Position numbers and translations under genes: made by a program. From Vagococcus fluvialis (GTDB lineage: Bacteria; Bacillota; Bacilli; Lactobacillales; Vagococcaceae): a stretch of 51,246 nt of DNA. Position 1 is the first letter of the stretch. The number at the start of each line of letters is the position of its first letter. Under the pieces are notes generated by a model. It saw only the letters and a program-made list of their open reading frames with translations. It did not search any database and was not told the DNA's origin. The DNA is taken from NCBI RefSeq assembly GCF_003337315.1, contig NZ_QPJV01000012.1, forward strand, positions 1-51,246, written 5' to 3'. Below are positions 1-9,828 of this stretch, piece after piece.

Positions 1-41
1 TTTTACTAGATAGACGACATGTTTTATATTTAAATAAACTA

Positions 42-84
42 AAAAAGGACTGATGAATCAAAATTTGATTCATCAGTCCTTTAA
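42..84 (-). terminator. Rho-independent terminator of the DUF1827 gene
   Basis: A 17-bp perfect inverted repeat (45-61 pairs with 65-81, loop of 3) lies just downstream of the stop codon at 117. On the minus strand the hairpin is followed by a run of six T. The plus strand has only TTT after the stem, so the minus direction is favoured. Confidence 0.85.
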
Positions 85-116
85 ATTATAGAGCCGTCAT
101 AACGACTACATGCTTT

Positions 117-422
117 TTACACTACTGATTTCTTTTTAATAGGTGTGGCCATAGAGATTTCTACGAGGCCTTTACTTCGAATGATATTTAAATCGTCACT
201 TTCAATGCCACGACTCAAGATAACGTCTAATACATGATTAACTTCAAAATCTTTAACTTCACGAGATTTGTTAACAATAACAACTTCAACATGTGTATCT
301 GCGATACTGTGAACAACCAATGTTTTCCCTAATGAATAAACTTTGACGTAAGTCGCATCTGTATTTTCTAACTGTTTTGAGACGAGTGTTGCATAGCTGT
401 TTGTTACGTCGATTAATTTCAT
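117..422 (-). CDS. DUF1827 family small protein
   Basis: 101-residue soluble protein without signal peptide or membrane segment. Sequence and position next to clpE fit the DUF1827 family of Lactobacillales, whose function is unknown to me. The open frame can start at a GTG at 431, but GAGAGGTG at 431-438 overlaps that codon and sits at correct spacing for the ATG at 420-422, so I use 422. A good extended -10 (TGG TATAAT, 469-477) lies upstream, so the gene has its own promoter; no convincing terminator separates it from clpE, so read-through from clpE is also possible. Confidence 0.75.
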   Translation of the reverse strand: MKLIDVTNSYATLVSKQLENTDATYVKVYSLGKTLVVHSIADTHVEVVIVNKSREVKDFEVNHVLDVILSRGIESDDLNIIRSKGLVEISMATPIKKKSVV

Positions 423-468
423 TCTAATCACCTCTCACGTTATTAGGATAGACTCCTTCTATACTTCT

Positions 469-477
469 ATTATACCA
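469..477 (-). promoter_or_regulatory. Extended -10 promoter for the DUF1827 gene
   Basis: On the minus strand TGG is followed directly by a perfect TATAAT. There is no good -35 hexamer at 17 bp, as is usual for extended -10 promoters. Confidence 0.55.
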
Positions 478-567
478 TAAAAAAACGGTTGCTAGTTGAA
501 TAACGCTTTTTATTTAAGGTTCGTACACTTAATATCGTTATTTGTTCAATAACAATGATAAAAAATG

Positions 568-2766
568 TTATTTTTCTTCGTTAACTTTTTTTGAAACTAA
601 AATCTCGTCATTTTTTAGTGTTGCAACAAGATTTTTCTCATTAGGATGATCTAAATAAAAGTCAGCGATAGCATCTTCAATTTGTTCCTGGATAACTCTT
701 CTTAGAGGTCGTGCTCCCATTTTAGGATCGTATCCTAAATCAACTAGTTTTTCTTTGACATCTTGGTCGGCTTCAATGTGAATTTCTTGATCTTCAAGTA
801 AGTAATTCACTTCGTCTAGCATCAGAGAAACAATACTTAATAAGTTTTCTTTTGATAGAGGCTTGAATTCAATAATACCGTCAAATCGGTTTAAAAATTC
901 TGGTTTAAAGAAGTCTTTTAATTGTCCTAAGACAGATTGACTAGTTCCGTCTACTGTCGCACCAAAGCCAACGCTTGCTTCAATTGCTCCAGTTCCAGCA
1001 TTACTTGTCATAATGATAAGTGTGTCTTTAAAGCTAACAGTGCGTCCCTTAGCATCTGTTAATCGACCGTCATCTAATATTTGTAAGAACATATGTAATA
1101 CATCAGGATGGGCTTTTTCGATTTCATCTAAGAGAATTAAGCTATAGGGATTTCTACGAACTCTTTCTGTTAATTGTCCCGCTTCTTCGTAACCCACATA
1201 ACCAGGGGGAGAACCAATTAATTTAGCGACACTGTGTTTTTCCATGTACTCACTCATATCAAAGCGAATCATAGAATCCTTATCACCAAATAATTCAAAA
1301 GCTAATTGTTTAGCTAATTCTGTTTTTCCGACACCTGTTGGTCCAACAAATAAAAAGGAACCAATCGGACGATTCTTTTTATTTAAGCCGATGCGGTTAC
1401 GTCTAATGGCACGAGTGACTTTGTCCACTGCTTCATCTTGACCAATCACATGTTTCTTAATATCAGTGTCAAGATTTCTCATTTGTGTTTGTTCTTTTTC
1501 TTTTAATTCCCCAACTGGAATACCAGTCATAATCTCAACAACTTGCTCCATATCTTTAATGGTTACTGTTGGTATGTCTTCGTCAGCGACTTCTTTTTCT
1601 TTTAGATTATTTAAGTTTTTCACTTGATCCCTGTAATAAGCAGCTTTTTCAAAATCTTCCTCTTGAGAGGCGATTTCTTTTTGTTTTTCAGCTTCAACTA
1701 AACGCTCCTCAATAACCTTAGGATCAAGTGCTTGAATCGTTAAGTTTTTCTTAGAACCAGTTTCATCTAATAAATCGATAGCTTTATCTGGTAAATGTCT
1801 ATCTTGAATAAAACGGCTAGAAAGTTTAACTGCTCCAACAATCGCGTCATCTGTATAAGAAACATGATGGAAATCTTCATAGCGTTTTTGGATTCCTTTA
1901 AGAATGGTAATAGTTTCTTCTTCTGTAGGTTCATCTACACGAACAGGTTGCATACGTCTTTCAAGTGCTGCATCTTTTTCAATAATACGGTACTCAGATA
2001 AAGTGGTAGCACCAACTAATTGAAGTTCGCCACGAGCAAGAGCTGGTTTTAATATATTTCCAGCATCCATATTCCCATCCCCTGCAGAACCAGCACCAAC
2101 GATTTCATGAACTTCATCAATAAAGAGAATAATATTATTATTTTCTTTTAGTTCTGAAATAAGTTGTTGCATTCTTTCCTCAAATTGACCTCTAATGCCT
2201 GTACCTTGAATAAGAGAAGCGACATCTAGTCTAATAACTTCTTTATTAAGTAATTTCTGAGGAACATTGCCTTCCACAATTCTTAAAGCTAATCCTTCGA
2301 CAACTGCTGTTTTACCAACTCCAGGCTCACCAATTAAGACAGGATTATTTTTTGTTCTTCTATTTAATATCTCAATAACTCGAGTTGTTTCTTCGTCTCG
2401 TCCAATAACTGGGTCAATGTTTCCGTTTCTAGCAGCATCTGTTAAATTATCACCAAACTCTTGAAGAAGTGAGCCGCCACTTTTATTTGGTGGCATAGGA
2501 GGTCCCATTCGACCCGCTTCAGTTGGTGGTATTTGATTATTAGATGTTGGTTGTTGTTTGTTTTGTTCTTGTAGTTGACGGAATAAATCATTTAAAGATC
2601 CAAAACCAAAAGGATCTTGTGTCATACGTTCTCTGTGTGCTAAGTCTTCTTGCTGTTTGATTTGACGATAGCATTGTTGGCACAAATCAACTTGTTTTTT
2701 TTGACCTTGTACTTGTGTGTAAAGATGTATAGTAGCTTCGTTTGATTGACAATTTTGGCAAAGCAT
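568..2766 (-). CDS. clpE: ATP-dependent Clp protease ATP-binding subunit ClpE
   Basis: Class III-type Clp ATPase (732 residues) that unfolds damaged proteins and feeds them to ClpP. In order: an N-terminal zinc finger built from two CxxC pairs (CQNC near residue 3, CQQC near 30), a low-complexity QP-rich linker, AAA1 with Walker A GEPGVGKT, a UVR-like coiled segment ([12 protein letters not shown]), AAA2 with Walker A GPTGVGKT, and the C-terminal D2-small domain. The short N-domain with zinc finger distinguishes ClpE from ClpC. The start is the ATG at 2764-2766, nine bases after AAGGAG; the ATG 24 bp upstream would place that site inside the gene. Transcription is probably repressed by CtsR (see operator). 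Confidence 0.95.
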   Translation of the reverse strand: MLCQNCQSNEATIHLYTQVQGQKKQVDLCQQCYRQIKQQEDLAHRERMTQDPFGFGSLNDLFRQLQEQNKQQPTSNNQIPPTEAGRMGPPMPPNKSGGSLLQEFGDNLTDAARNGNIDPVIGRDEETTRVIEILNRRTKNNPVLIGEPGVGKTAVVEGLALRIVEGNVPQKLLNKEVIRLDVASLIQGTGIRGQFEERMQQLISELKENNNIILFIDEVHEIVGAGSAGDGNMDAGNILKPALARGELQLVGATTLSEYRIIEKDAALERRMQPVRVDEPTEEETITILKGIQKRYEDFHHVSYTDDAIVGAVKLSSRFIQDRHLPDKAIDLLDETGSKKNLTIQALDPKVIEERLVEAEKQKEIASQEEDFEKAAYYRDQVKNLNNLKEKEVADEDIPTVTIKDMEQVVEIMTGIPVGELKEKEQTQMRNLDTDIKKHVIGQDEAVDKVTRAIRRNRIGLNKKNRPIGSFLFVGPTGVGKTELAKQLAFELFGDKDSMIRFDMSEYMEKHSVAKLIGSPPGYVGYEEAGQLTERVRRNPYSLILLDEIEKAHPDVLHMFLQILDDGRLTDAKGRTVSFKDTLIIMTSNAGTGAIEASVGFGATVDGTSQSVLGQLKDFFKPEFLNRFDGIIEFKPLSKENLLSIVSLMLDEVNYLLEDQEIHIEADQDVKEKLVDLGYDPKMGARPLRRVIQEQIEDAIADFYLDHPNEKNLVATLKNDEILVSKKVNEEK

Positions 2767-2811
2767 ACATTCACGCTCCTTATTATTCATTTTGAAAGGT
2801 AAAAGGATTTG

Positions 2812-2828
2812 ATTGACCTTTTTTGACC
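2812..2828 (-). promoter_or_regulatory. CtsR operator of clpE
   Basis: Reading the minus strand: GGTCAAA, three bases, GGTCAAT. This is the tandem heptad (A/GGTCAAA-N3-GGTCAAA) bound by the class III heat-shock repressor CtsR, with one mismatch. It begins about 9 bp downstream of the -10 box, so it covers the transcription start, where a bound repressor blocks RNA polymerase. Confidence 0.9.
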
Positions 2829-2836
2829 TTGATTTA

Positions 2837-2865
2837 ATTATACTTACTTAAAGTATTTTTTTCAA
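2837..2865 (-). promoter_or_regulatory. SigA promoter of clpE
   Basis: Minus strand: -35 TTGAAA (2865-2860), 17-bp spacer, -10 TATAAT (2842-2837). The CtsR operator follows immediately. Confidence 0.85.
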
Positions 2866-2949
2866 GAATTTGAACTTTACTTCTATTATAATAAAATAAA
2901 AGAAGTGCTATACTCTTATATATAAATATAAGATAAAGGAGAGAGATTT

Positions 2950-3135
2950 ATGGAAAATCCTTATGTAGAAAAAATAAATTTATTAATCAGTGGAGAACTA
3001 GAAGAATTAGTTATAGAAAAGCCGGATTTTTTCGAGTTTAGAGAAGCTTGGTTAGCTCATCCTGAGAAAAATAATTTAAAAGGTGAAGCTGGTTTAGGTG
3101 GAAAAGTAATCTATAGGAAAATATTAGAAAACTAA
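2950..3135 (+). CDS. Small conserved hypothetical protein upstream of ptsH
   Basis: 61-residue acidic soluble protein with no recognisable motif. It is likely real: AAGGAGAGAG stands at proper spacing before the ATG, and an extended -10 (TGC TATACT, 2906-2914) lies 36 bp upstream. It sits between clpE and ptsHI, an arrangement I associate with enterococci. Function unknown. It ends 169 bp before ptsH, and ptsH has its own promoter in that gap. Confidence 0.7.
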   Translation: MENPYVEKINLLISGELEELVIEKPDFFEFREAWLAHPEKNNLKGEAGLGGKVIYRKILEN

Positions 3136-3152
3136 ACGGGAACTTTTGTCAA

Positions 3153-3166
3153 TGACAACGTTTTCT
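3153..3166 (+). promoter_or_regulatory. Candidate cre site upstream of ptsHI
   Basis: TGACAACGTTTTCT matches the CcpA operator consensus TGWNANCGNTNWCA at every defined position except the last. It lies about 14 bp upstream of the -35 box of the ptsH promoter, a position more typical of activation than of road-block repression. Confidence 0.5.
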
Positions 3167-3179
3167 TAAATGAAAAAAG

Positions 3180-3208
3180 TTGTTTATAGATAGAAAACAT
3201 GGTATTCT
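3180..3208 (+). promoter_or_regulatory. Promoter of ptsHI
   Basis: -35 TTGTTT (3180-3185), 17-bp spacer, -10 TATTCT (3203-3208) preceded by TGG, giving an extended -10. It leaves a leader of about 90 nt before ptsH. Confidence 0.6.
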
Positions 3209-3304
3209 TTATCATTGAAAGGGTTACTTTTTTTTTTAACGCTATATTGTTTGAATAAAAGTAGTCCTCAAATCAAATTCGATTACAGAGGAGAATGATT
3301 TATT

Positions 3305-3571
3305 ATGGAGAAAAAAGATTTTCACGTTGTAGCAGATACAGGGATTCACGCGCGTCCAGCGACTTTATTGGTGCAAACTGCAAGTAAATTCAGCTCAGAC
3401 ATTAACTTAGAATACAAAGGTAAATCAGTAAACTTAAAATCAATCATGGGCGTTATGTCTTTAGGTGTTGGCCAAGGAGCTGACGTAACTATTTCAGCTG
3501 AAGGTGCTGACGAAGCAGAAGCAATCGCAGCTATTGAAGAAACAATGAAAAAAGAAGGTTTATCAGAATAA
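3305..3571 (+). CDS. ptsH: Phosphocarrier protein HPr
   Basis: General phosphocarrier of the PEP:sugar phosphotransferase system, 88 residues, the usual HPr length. His15 in the GIHARPAT motif is the residue phosphorylated by enzyme I. Ser46 in [11 protein letters not shown] is the regulatory site of HPr kinase/phosphorylase, and HPr(Ser-P) is the CcpA corepressor. The start ATG follows GAGGAGAA. The stop codon overlaps the ptsI start by one base (taATG), showing tight translational coupling. Confidence 0.98.
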   Translation: MEKKDFHVVADTGIHARPATLLVQTASKFSSDINLEYKGKSVNLKSIMGVMSLGVGQGADVTISAEGADEAEAIAAIEETMKKEGLSE

Positions 3572-5295
3572 TGGCAAAGCAATTAAAAGGTATTGCGGTT
3601 AGTGATGGCATTGCAGTTGCAAAAGCTTATCTTTTAGTTGAGCCAGACCTTTCATTTGAAAAAAAATCAATTGAAAATGTCGATCAAGAAGTTGCTCGTC
3701 TTACTGATGCACTAGGTCAATCAACAGTTGAGTTACAAGCTATTCGTGACAAAGCTGCTAAGAGCTTAGGTGAAGAAGAAGCGCAAGTGTTTGATGCTCA
3801 TTTAATGGTACTTTCAGATCCAGAATTAATTGGAGCTGTTGAAGGAAACATTAAAGATAACAATGTTAACGCTGAATCAGCATTAAAAGAAGTAACAGAT
3901 ATGTTTATCGGTATGTTTGAAAGCATGGAAGACAATCCTTACATGCAAGAGCGTGCTGCTGACATTAAAGACGTAACTAAACGTGTTATGAGTCACTTAG
4001 TAGGTGTTAAATTACCAGATTTATCAATGATTAACGAAGAAGTTATCATTGTCGCTGAAGATTTAACTCCAAGTGATACTGCTCAGTTAGATCGTAATTT
4101 CGTTCGCGCCTTTGTTACAAACATTGGTGGACGTACATCTCACTCAGCTATTATGGCTCGTTCATTAGAAATCCCAGCAGTAGTTGGAACAAAAAATATT
4201 ACAGAAGCTGTATCTGAAGGCGATGTTTTAGCTTTAGATGGTAGTGAAGGTGATGTTCTTGTTAATCCATCAACTGAAGAAATAGCTGAATTTGAGGCAA
4301 AGAAACAAGCATTTGCTGATTTGAAAGCTGAATGGGATAAATTAAAAGATGCTAAAACAGTAACAGCTGATGGTAAACATTTTGAATTAGCTGGAAATAT
4401 TGGAACACCTAAAGATTTAGAGGGTGTTAATGGTCATGGTGGAGAAGCAGTTGGTTTATACCGTACTGAATTTTTATACATGGACTCACCAGATTTCCCT
4501 AGTGAAGATGATCAGTTTGAAGCTTATAAAGCAGTACTTGAAGGTATGAATGGTAAACCAGTTGTGGTTCGTACAATGGATATCGGTGGAGATAAAGAGT
4601 TACCTTACTTAACACTCCCTGAAGAAATGAACCCATTCTTAGGTTACCGTGCTATTCGTATCTGTTTAGCTGAAGACGCTATGTTCCGCACACAATTACG
4701 TGCTCTTTTACGTGCATCTGTATACGGTAACTTACGTATTATGTTCCCAATGATTGCTACATTACAAGAATTCCGTGATGCTAAAGCAATGTTATTAGAA
4801 GAAAAAGCTAAACTAGTTTCTGAAGGTGTTGAAGTTTCAGAAGATATCCAAGTTGGTATCATGATTGAAATTCCAGCTGCAGCAGTTATTGCTGACAGAT
4901 TTGCTAAAGAAGTGGACTTCTTCAGTATCGGAACAAATGACTTAATCCAATACACAATGGCTGCAGACCGTATGAACGAACGTGTTTCTTACCTATACCA
5001 ACCATATAACCCTGCAATCTTACGTTTAATTAAAAACGTTATTGATTCAGCTCACGCTGAAGGTAAATGGGCTGGTATGTGTGGAGAGATGGCTGGAGAT
5101 CAAACAGCTGTTCCATTATTAGTAGGATTAGGTTTAGATGAGTTCTCAATGAGTGCTACAAGTATTTTACGTACTAGAAGCCTTATGAAACGTCTAGATT
5201 CAACTAAGATGGAAGAATTAGCTAATAAAGCGATTACTGAATGCGATACTGCAGAAGAAGTTGTGGCATTAGTAGAATCTTACACTGCTGAATAA
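3571..5295 (+). CDS. ptsI: Phosphoenolpyruvate-protein phosphotransferase (PTS enzyme I)
   Basis: 574 residues, standard enzyme I length. It transfers phosphate from PEP to His15 of HPr in the cytoplasm. The catalytic histidine is residue 191 in the [12 protein letters not shown] motif. The C-terminal PEP-binding barrel carries [10 protein letters not shown], the metal-binding EIPAA and SIGTNDL segments, and the active-site cysteine C504 in GMCGEMAGD. It overlaps ptsH by one base and ends at a strong terminator, so ptsH-ptsI is a closed two-gene operon. Confidence 0.98.
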   Translation: MAKQLKGIAVSDGIAVAKAYLLVEPDLSFEKKSIENVDQEVARLTDALGQSTVELQAIRDKAAKSLGEEEAQVFDAHLMVLSDPELIGAVEGNIKDNNVNAESALKEVTDMFIGMFESMEDNPYMQERAADIKDVTKRVMSHLVGVKLPDLSMINEEVIIVAEDLTPSDTAQLDRNFVRAFVTNIGGRTSHSAIMARSLEIPAVVGTKNITEAVSEGDVLALDGSEGDVLVNPSTEEIAEFEAKKQAFADLKAEWDKLKDAKTVTADGKHFELAGNIGTPKDLEGVNGHGGEAVGLYRTEFLYMDSPDFPSEDDQFEAYKAVLEGMNGKPVVVRTMDIGGDKELPYLTLPEEMNPFLGYRAIRICLAEDAMFRTQLRALLRASVYGNLRIMFPMIATLQEFRDAKAMLLEEKAKLVSEGVEVSEDIQVGIMIEIPAAAVIADRFAKEVDFFSIGTNDLIQYTMAADRMNERVSYLYQPYNPAILRLIKNVIDSAHAEGKWAGMCGEMAGDQTAVPLLVGLGLDEFSMSATSILRTRSLMKRLDSTKMEELANKAITECDTAEEVVALVESYTAE

Positions 5296-5300
5296 TATAC

Positions 5301-5336
5301 AAAAGAGGATGACTTTTTAGTTATCCTCTTTTTTTG
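5301..5336 (+). terminator. Terminator of ptsHI
   Basis: Hairpin AAAGAGGATGACT / AGTTATCCTCTTT with one G-U pair, followed by seven T. Confidence 0.9.
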
Positions 5337-5479
5337 TGGTATAAGACTACTTTTTCTTCACCTTATTTTATTTTTTAATAATAAAAATTGTGCTATAATA
5401 AAAAATTGTAAACTTAAGACTATGGTATGATGTTTAAAATATTATTTTCAAGTATAGTGATAATTAAGGAGTGAATTAA

Positions 5480-6502
5480 TTGCTGAAGATTAATATGTTT
5501 TCTTCTGCTGATAAAGTAAAAGGTCAAGGTGTAGGTAGTGCCTATAACGAATTAGTAAAAATGTTAAAAGAGCAGTTTCCTGAAGAGTTTGAAATCAGAA
5601 TTAATAAATATTCTAAATCTGATATCTCTCACTATCATACAGTTGATCCACTCTTTTATTTATCAACTTTTTTCAAAAAAAGAAGAGGCACAAGAATTGG
5701 TTATGTTCATTTCTTACCAGAAACACTAGAAGGAAGCATTTCTATTTTTGGACCTTTTCAAAAAATATTTAATCGTTACTTGATTTCTTTTTACAAACGA
5801 ATGGAGCAATTAGTAGTTGTTAATCCGTCTTTCATAGAAAAATTAGGAGAGGCTGGAATCGATACAACAAAAGTAATCTATATTCCTAATTTTGTTTCCA
5901 AAGATGTTTTCTACGAAGCGGATACAGTAACTAAACAAACTTGGCGTAAAGAAGCAGGTTTTGAAGAGACTGACTTAGTTGTTCTAGGTGCTGGTCAAAT
6001 TCAACAAAGAAAAGGTTTAGATGATTTTATTAAACTAGCTATGGACAATCCTGATATTCAATTTATTTGGGCAGGTGGTTTTTCATTTGGAAAAATTACA
6101 GATGGCTATGAGCGTTATAAAAAAGTCTATGATAACCCACCGAGTAATTTATTATTTACAGGAATTATTGACCGTAGTGAGTTAGTTAAATATTATAATT
6201 TAGCAGATATCTTTTTACTACCTTCATTCAACGAGTTATTTCCGATGTCTATTTTAGAAGGATTTAACTGCGGAACACCTATTATGTTAAGAGACTTAGA
6301 GTTATATCATTCAATAATAGATGGTAAATATATTAGCACTGATAATGTAGTTGATATGGAGAGAGAATTAAGAAAAATAAATAAACAAAGAGACTTACTA
6401 AATACATATCAAGAAGCTTCAAGAGAAGCAGGGGCCTATTATTCTAAAGAAAATGTCTCTAAAATTTGGTATGATTATTATACAAAGTACAGCAACAAAT
6501 AA
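5480..6502 (+). CDS. bgsA: Diglucosyl-diacylglycerol glycosyltransferase (BgsA/LafB-like, GT4)
   Basis: 340-residue GT-B fold glycosyltransferase. In Enterococcus BgsA and Listeria LafB add the second sugar to monoglucosyl-diacylglycerol to form the glycolipid anchor of lipoteichoic acid. The N-terminal SADKVKGQGVGSAY segment is typical of this branch, and the C-terminal half has the EX7E motif (ELFPMSILE). The start is a TTG at 5480, eight bases after AAGGAG; an internal ATG five codons on has no good site. An extended -10 (TGC TATAAT, 5391-5399) lies upstream. bgsB follows after 15 bp, the same order as in Enterococcus faecalis. Confidence 0.85.
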   Translation: MLKINMFSSADKVKGQGVGSAYNELVKMLKEQFPEEFEIRINKYSKSDISHYHTVDPLFYLSTFFKKRRGTRIGYVHFLPETLEGSISIFGPFQKIFNRYLISFYKRMEQLVVVNPSFIEKLGEAGIDTTKVIYIPNFVSKDVFYEADTVTKQTWRKEAGFEETDLVVLGAGQIQQRKGLDDFIKLAMDNPDIQFIWAGGFSFGKITDGYERYKKVYDNPPSNLLFTGIIDRSELVKYYNLADIFLLPSFNELFPMSILEGFNCGTPIMLRDLELYHSIIDGKYISTDNVVDMERELRKINKQRDLLNTYQEASREAGAYYSKENVSKIWYDYYTKYSNK

Positions 6503-6517
6503 AGGGAGGTGAGAGTT

Positions 6518-7726
6518 GTGAAGATTGGTTTTTTTACAGATACCTATTTTCCACAAGTGAGTGGTGTTTCGACATCTATTAGAACATTAAAAGAAGAGTT
6601 AGAAGCTTTAGGTCATGAAGTCTATATTTTCACAACTACTGACCCTAATGTTCGCGAGTTAGAAAATCGCATTATTAGAATGCCAAGCGTCCCTTTTATT
6701 TCCTTTAAAGAGCGTCGTGTCATTATTCGAGGAATGCTTTATGCCTATTATGTGGCAAAAGATTTAGAGTTAGATATTATTCATACCCATACAGAATTTG
6801 GTTTAGGCATGCTGGGTAAACAGGTTGCTAAGGCTTTAGGTATACCATGTGTGCATACCTATCACACGATGTATGAGGATTACCTTCATTATATTGCTAA
6901 TGGTAAATTAATCCGTCCCGTCCATGTTAAACAGTTTTCAAAACTTTATACAGCTCATATGTCAGGCATTATTTGTCCTAGTCAACGAGTTGTTGATAAG
7001 TTGGAAGAGTATGAAATTGAAATACCTAAATATATTGTACCTACAGGAATTGATGTGTCTAAATTTAGACCTGTACCTAAAGAAGCCACTGATAAAATAA
7101 AAGCAGATTATGATATTACAGATGAGCATATTTTCTTATTATCAGTGAGTCGTATTTCATATGAAAAAAACATCCAAACAATTTTAGCTGGAATGCCAGA
7201 AGTTATTGCAGCTTTTCCAAATGTTCGTTTACTTGTTGTGGGAGAAGGGCCTTACAAAAAGGATTTAGAAGAACAAGCAGCGGAATTAGAAATTAATAAA
7301 AACGTGATTTTTGCTGGGGAAATTCCTAATGAAGAGATATCTCCTGTCTATCAAGCAGCTGATATTTTTGTTAGTGCTTCTGATTCTGAAACGCAAGGTT
7401 TAACTTATACAGAAGCAATGGCAGCTAAAACACGAGTTGTGGCTAAAGGGAATGCCTATTTAGATCCATTATTTGACTCATTAAGTTTAGGTGTGACATA
7501 TAAAGAAAATGAGGATTTTGCTAAAAGTTTAATTGCGTATATAAATGGTGACTATCCAGAGGACGATGAGATACTTAAAAACAAACTTTATGAAATCTCA
7601 AGTGAAGCTTTTGGTAAGACAGTTTCAGCTCTTTATGAAAAAATTATTTCAGACTATGAGTACAGCGAAACTGAAATAGAGGATGAAGACGAGGGGCTTA
7701 GTTCTCTTAGAATCTTTAGAAAATAA
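6518..7726 (+). CDS. bgsB: 1,2-diacylglycerol 3-glucosyltransferase (BgsB/LafA-like, GT4)
   Basis: 402 residues. It adds the first glucose from UDP-glucose to diacylglycerol at the inner membrane face, giving the substrate of the previous enzyme. The N-terminus KIGFFTDTYFPQVSGVSTS is a family signature, and the donor site contains EX7E (ETQGLTYTE). The open frame can begin at a GTG at 6509, but AAAGGGAGGT overlaps that codon and fits the second GTG at 6518, giving the family's usual N-terminus. The acidic C-terminal tail (ETEIEDEDEG) is less conserved. Middle gene of a three-gene operon. Confidence 0.88.
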   Translation: MKIGFFTDTYFPQVSGVSTSIRTLKEELEALGHEVYIFTTTDPNVRELENRIIRMPSVPFISFKERRVIIRGMLYAYYVAKDLELDIIHTHTEFGLGMLGKQVAKALGIPCVHTYHTMYEDYLHYIANGKLIRPVHVKQFSKLYTAHMSGIICPSQRVVDKLEEYEIEIPKYIVPTGIDVSKFRPVPKEATDKIKADYDITDEHIFLLSVSRISYEKNIQTILAGMPEVIAAFPNVRLLVVGEGPYKKDLEEQAAELEINKNVIFAGEIPNEEISPVYQAADIFVSASDSETQGLTYTEAMAAKTRVVAKGNAYLDPLFDSLSLGVTYKENEDFAKSLIAYINGDYPEDDEILKNKLYEISSEAFGKTVSALYEKIISDYEYSETEIEDEDEGLSSLRIFRK

Positions 7727-7742
7727 AAAGATGAGGTAGCTC

Positions 7743-8759
7743 ATGAACAAAAAAAATAGTTTTTATTTGATATTAGTCTTTGTATTAGGCTTTTTAGTTA
7801 TATGGAATGAGCTTCGCCAAGTGAATCTGCAAGACTTTTTACTAGAGGTTGCCAATGTTAATTTGTTGTGGATAGGCGTAGCCATTCTTCTAATGCTAAT
7901 ACACTGGGGTGTGGAAGGTAAGATTACTCAAATGTTTTTGAGAAAAACAAATCCAGATTATTCTTTTAAAAATTCTTACAGAATCCCTTTGATTCAACAT
8001 TTATTTAACGCTATTACACCTTTTTCTACTGGGGGACAACCAGCTCAAATAGTAGCAATGGGAACTTCTGGTGTAGATTACGGAGTAGCAGCCTCAGTTT
8101 CTTTAATGAAATTTGTTGTTTATCAGGTTTGGGTAGTTCTTAATTTTATTGTCTGTTTGCTCTTTGGTTTCCACTGGGTATCTAGTAATTTTAATAAACT
8201 GTCTTACCTGATAATTTTAGGATTTGTTGTTCATTTTGTCGTTGTTTTTTGTTTACTATTGATTATGTTTTGGCATAGCTTGGCTAAAAAAATAGTTCTA
8301 GGATTTTTTAATATCACGTCTAAATTTAAATTAGGTCGAAGATTAGCAAGATTTAAAGAACCTGTAATGGAAAAACTAGAAAGCTTTTACGAACAGAGTC
8401 GCGTAATGAAAAGCTCTCCTAAGTTAATGATAAAGACAAGTTTAATGACTATTTTACAGTTGATGATTTACTATGTAGTTCCTTATTTTGTGCTACTGGC
8501 TTTACATATTGAGGATGTAAATGTGTTTAAAGTCATTGTCTTTCATGCTTTTATTATCATGATTATCTCTTTATTTCCAATTCCTGGTGGCACTGGTGGG
8601 GCTGAATATAGTTTTAGTCTATTATTTGGAACTTTTGTTGTTGTCCCAGGGAAATTAGTTTTAGCCATCTTTTTATGGCGTATTGTGACTTATTATTTAG
8701 GTATTGTTTTAGGACTATTTGTCTTAATGATCAAACCAGATAAAAAGTTGAGGTTGTGA
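7743..8759 (+). CDS. LafC/YbhN-like flippase-domain membrane protein
   Basis: 338 residues with about eight hydrophobic membrane segments, of the lysylphosphatidylglycerol-synthase transmembrane (UPF0104/YbhN) family, without the catalytic synthetase domain of MprF. Family landmarks are the PFSTGGQPAQ loop and FPIPGGTGGAEYSF near the C-terminus. It starts 16 bp after bgsB behind GATGAGGT, so it is cotranscribed with the glycolipid glycosyltransferases. The same third gene (lafC) occurs in Listeria. A role in moving or positioning the glycolipid is inferred from family and context only. Confidence 0.8.
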   Translation: MNKKNSFYLILVFVLGFLVIWNELRQVNLQDFLLEVANVNLLWIGVAILLMLIHWGVEGKITQMFLRKTNPDYSFKNSYRIPLIQHLFNAITPFSTGGQPAQIVAMGTSGVDYGVAASVSLMKFVVYQVWVVLNFIVCLLFGFHWVSSNFNKLSYLIILGFVVHFVVVFCLLLIMFWHSLAKKIVLGFFNITSKFKLGRRLARFKEPVMEKLESFYEQSRVMKSSPKLMIKTSLMTILQLMIYYVVPYFVLLALHIEDVNVFKVIVFHAFIIMIISLFPIPGGTGGAEYSFSLLFGTFVVVPGKLVLAIFLWRIVTYYLGIVLGLFVLMIKPDKKLRL

Positions 8760-8785
8760 CATATTTATGTCGCAGTCTCTTTTTT
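8750..8785 (+). terminator. Terminator of the bgsAB operon
   Basis: An imperfect hairpin (GTTGTGACATA / TATGTCGCAGTC) overlaps the stop codon and is followed by six T. Confidence 0.75.
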
Positions 8786-8862
8786 GTGTTCAACTTAAGC
8801 ACTTTCTTATTTCCTTAGACTTGTCTATAATAAAGATATTAATCAAGAGAGGTGAACCAAGA

Positions 8863-9729
8863 ATGAAAAAAATAGGCTTTATTGGAACAGGAGTTATGGG
8901 TGCTTCGATTGTTAAGCATTTACTTAATGCTGATTATGATGTGGCAGTCTATAACCGTACGAAATCTAAGACAGATGAATTAGTCGAAAAAGGTGCTACG
9001 TGGTATGATACACCTCAAAAAGTAACAGAAGTCAGTGAGTTAATTTTTACAATGGTTGGTTTCCCACAAGACGTTGAAGAAATTTACTTTGGAGAAGCAG
9101 GTGTTTTAAGTGCAGATATTACTGGTAAAATAGTAGTAGATATGACAACAAGTACACCCTCTCTAGCTAAAAAAATTGCTGATAGAGCTAAGTTTAATCA
9201 CGGGTTTGCATTAGATGCTCCTGTATCAGGTGGTGACTTAGGGGCAAAAAATGGTACTCTGACAACTATGGTTGGTGGAGAGGCTGAAATTTATGAAGAA
9301 ATCAAACCAGTTTTAGAAGTTTTCAGTGGTAAAGTTAATTTACAAGGAAAAGCCGGTAGTGGTCAACATACGAAGATGGCTAATCAAATCATGATTGCTG
9401 GAACAATGACTGGAATGACTGAATTATTAGTTTATGCTAAAGCAGCTAATTTAGATGTGGAAAAAGTTCTTGATACAGTAGGCGGAGGAAGTGCAGCTAA
9501 CTGGTCATTAACTAATTATGCTCCTAGAATATTAAAAAGAGATTACACACCAGGCTTTTTTGTTAAGCATTTTGTTAAAGATTTAAACATTGCCTTAACA
9601 GAAGCAGAAAATATGGGAATTGATTTACCAGCCACAAAAGAGGCTAGAAACCTATATAATCAGTTGATTGAGAAAGGTTTTGAAAATGATGGTACACAAG
9701 CTTTAATCAAACTTTGGTGGGATGAATAA
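8863..9729 (+). CDS. NAD(P)-dependent beta-hydroxyacid dehydrogenase (3-hydroxyisobutyrate dehydrogenase family)
   Basis: 288 residues. The N-terminal Rossmann motif GFIGTGVMG binds NAD(P). The substrate-binding segment DAPVSGGDLGAKNGTL and the catalytic lysine in GQHTKMANQ identify the beta-hydroxyacid dehydrogenase family (3-hydroxyisobutyrate, tartronate semialdehyde or succinate semialdehyde reductases). The substrate cannot be told from sequence. The frame is open 96 bp further upstream, but AGAGGTGAA stands seven bases before the ATG at 8863 and the Rossmann fold begins there. It stands alone between two terminator or promoter regions. Confidence 0.85.
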   Translation: MKKIGFIGTGVMGASIVKHLLNADYDVAVYNRTKSKTDELVEKGATWYDTPQKVTEVSELIFTMVGFPQDVEEIYFGEAGVLSADITGKIVVDMTTSTPSLAKKIADRAKFNHGFALDAPVSGGDLGAKNGTLTTMVGGEAEIYEEIKPVLEVFSGKVNLQGKAGSGQHTKMANQIMIAGTMTGMTELLVYAKAANLDVEKVLDTVGGGSAANWSLTNYAPRILKRDYTPGFFVKHFVKDLNIALTEAENMGIDLPATKEARNLYNQLIEKGFENDGTQALIKLWWDE

Positions 9730-9828
9730 AATATTTTTATAATAATGAAAAAAAAGTAGTATTTTAAATGCATATTGAGTATCTTTCTGTTACAATAAAG
9801 CAGAAGAAATTTTAAGGAGGCTAGCTCT

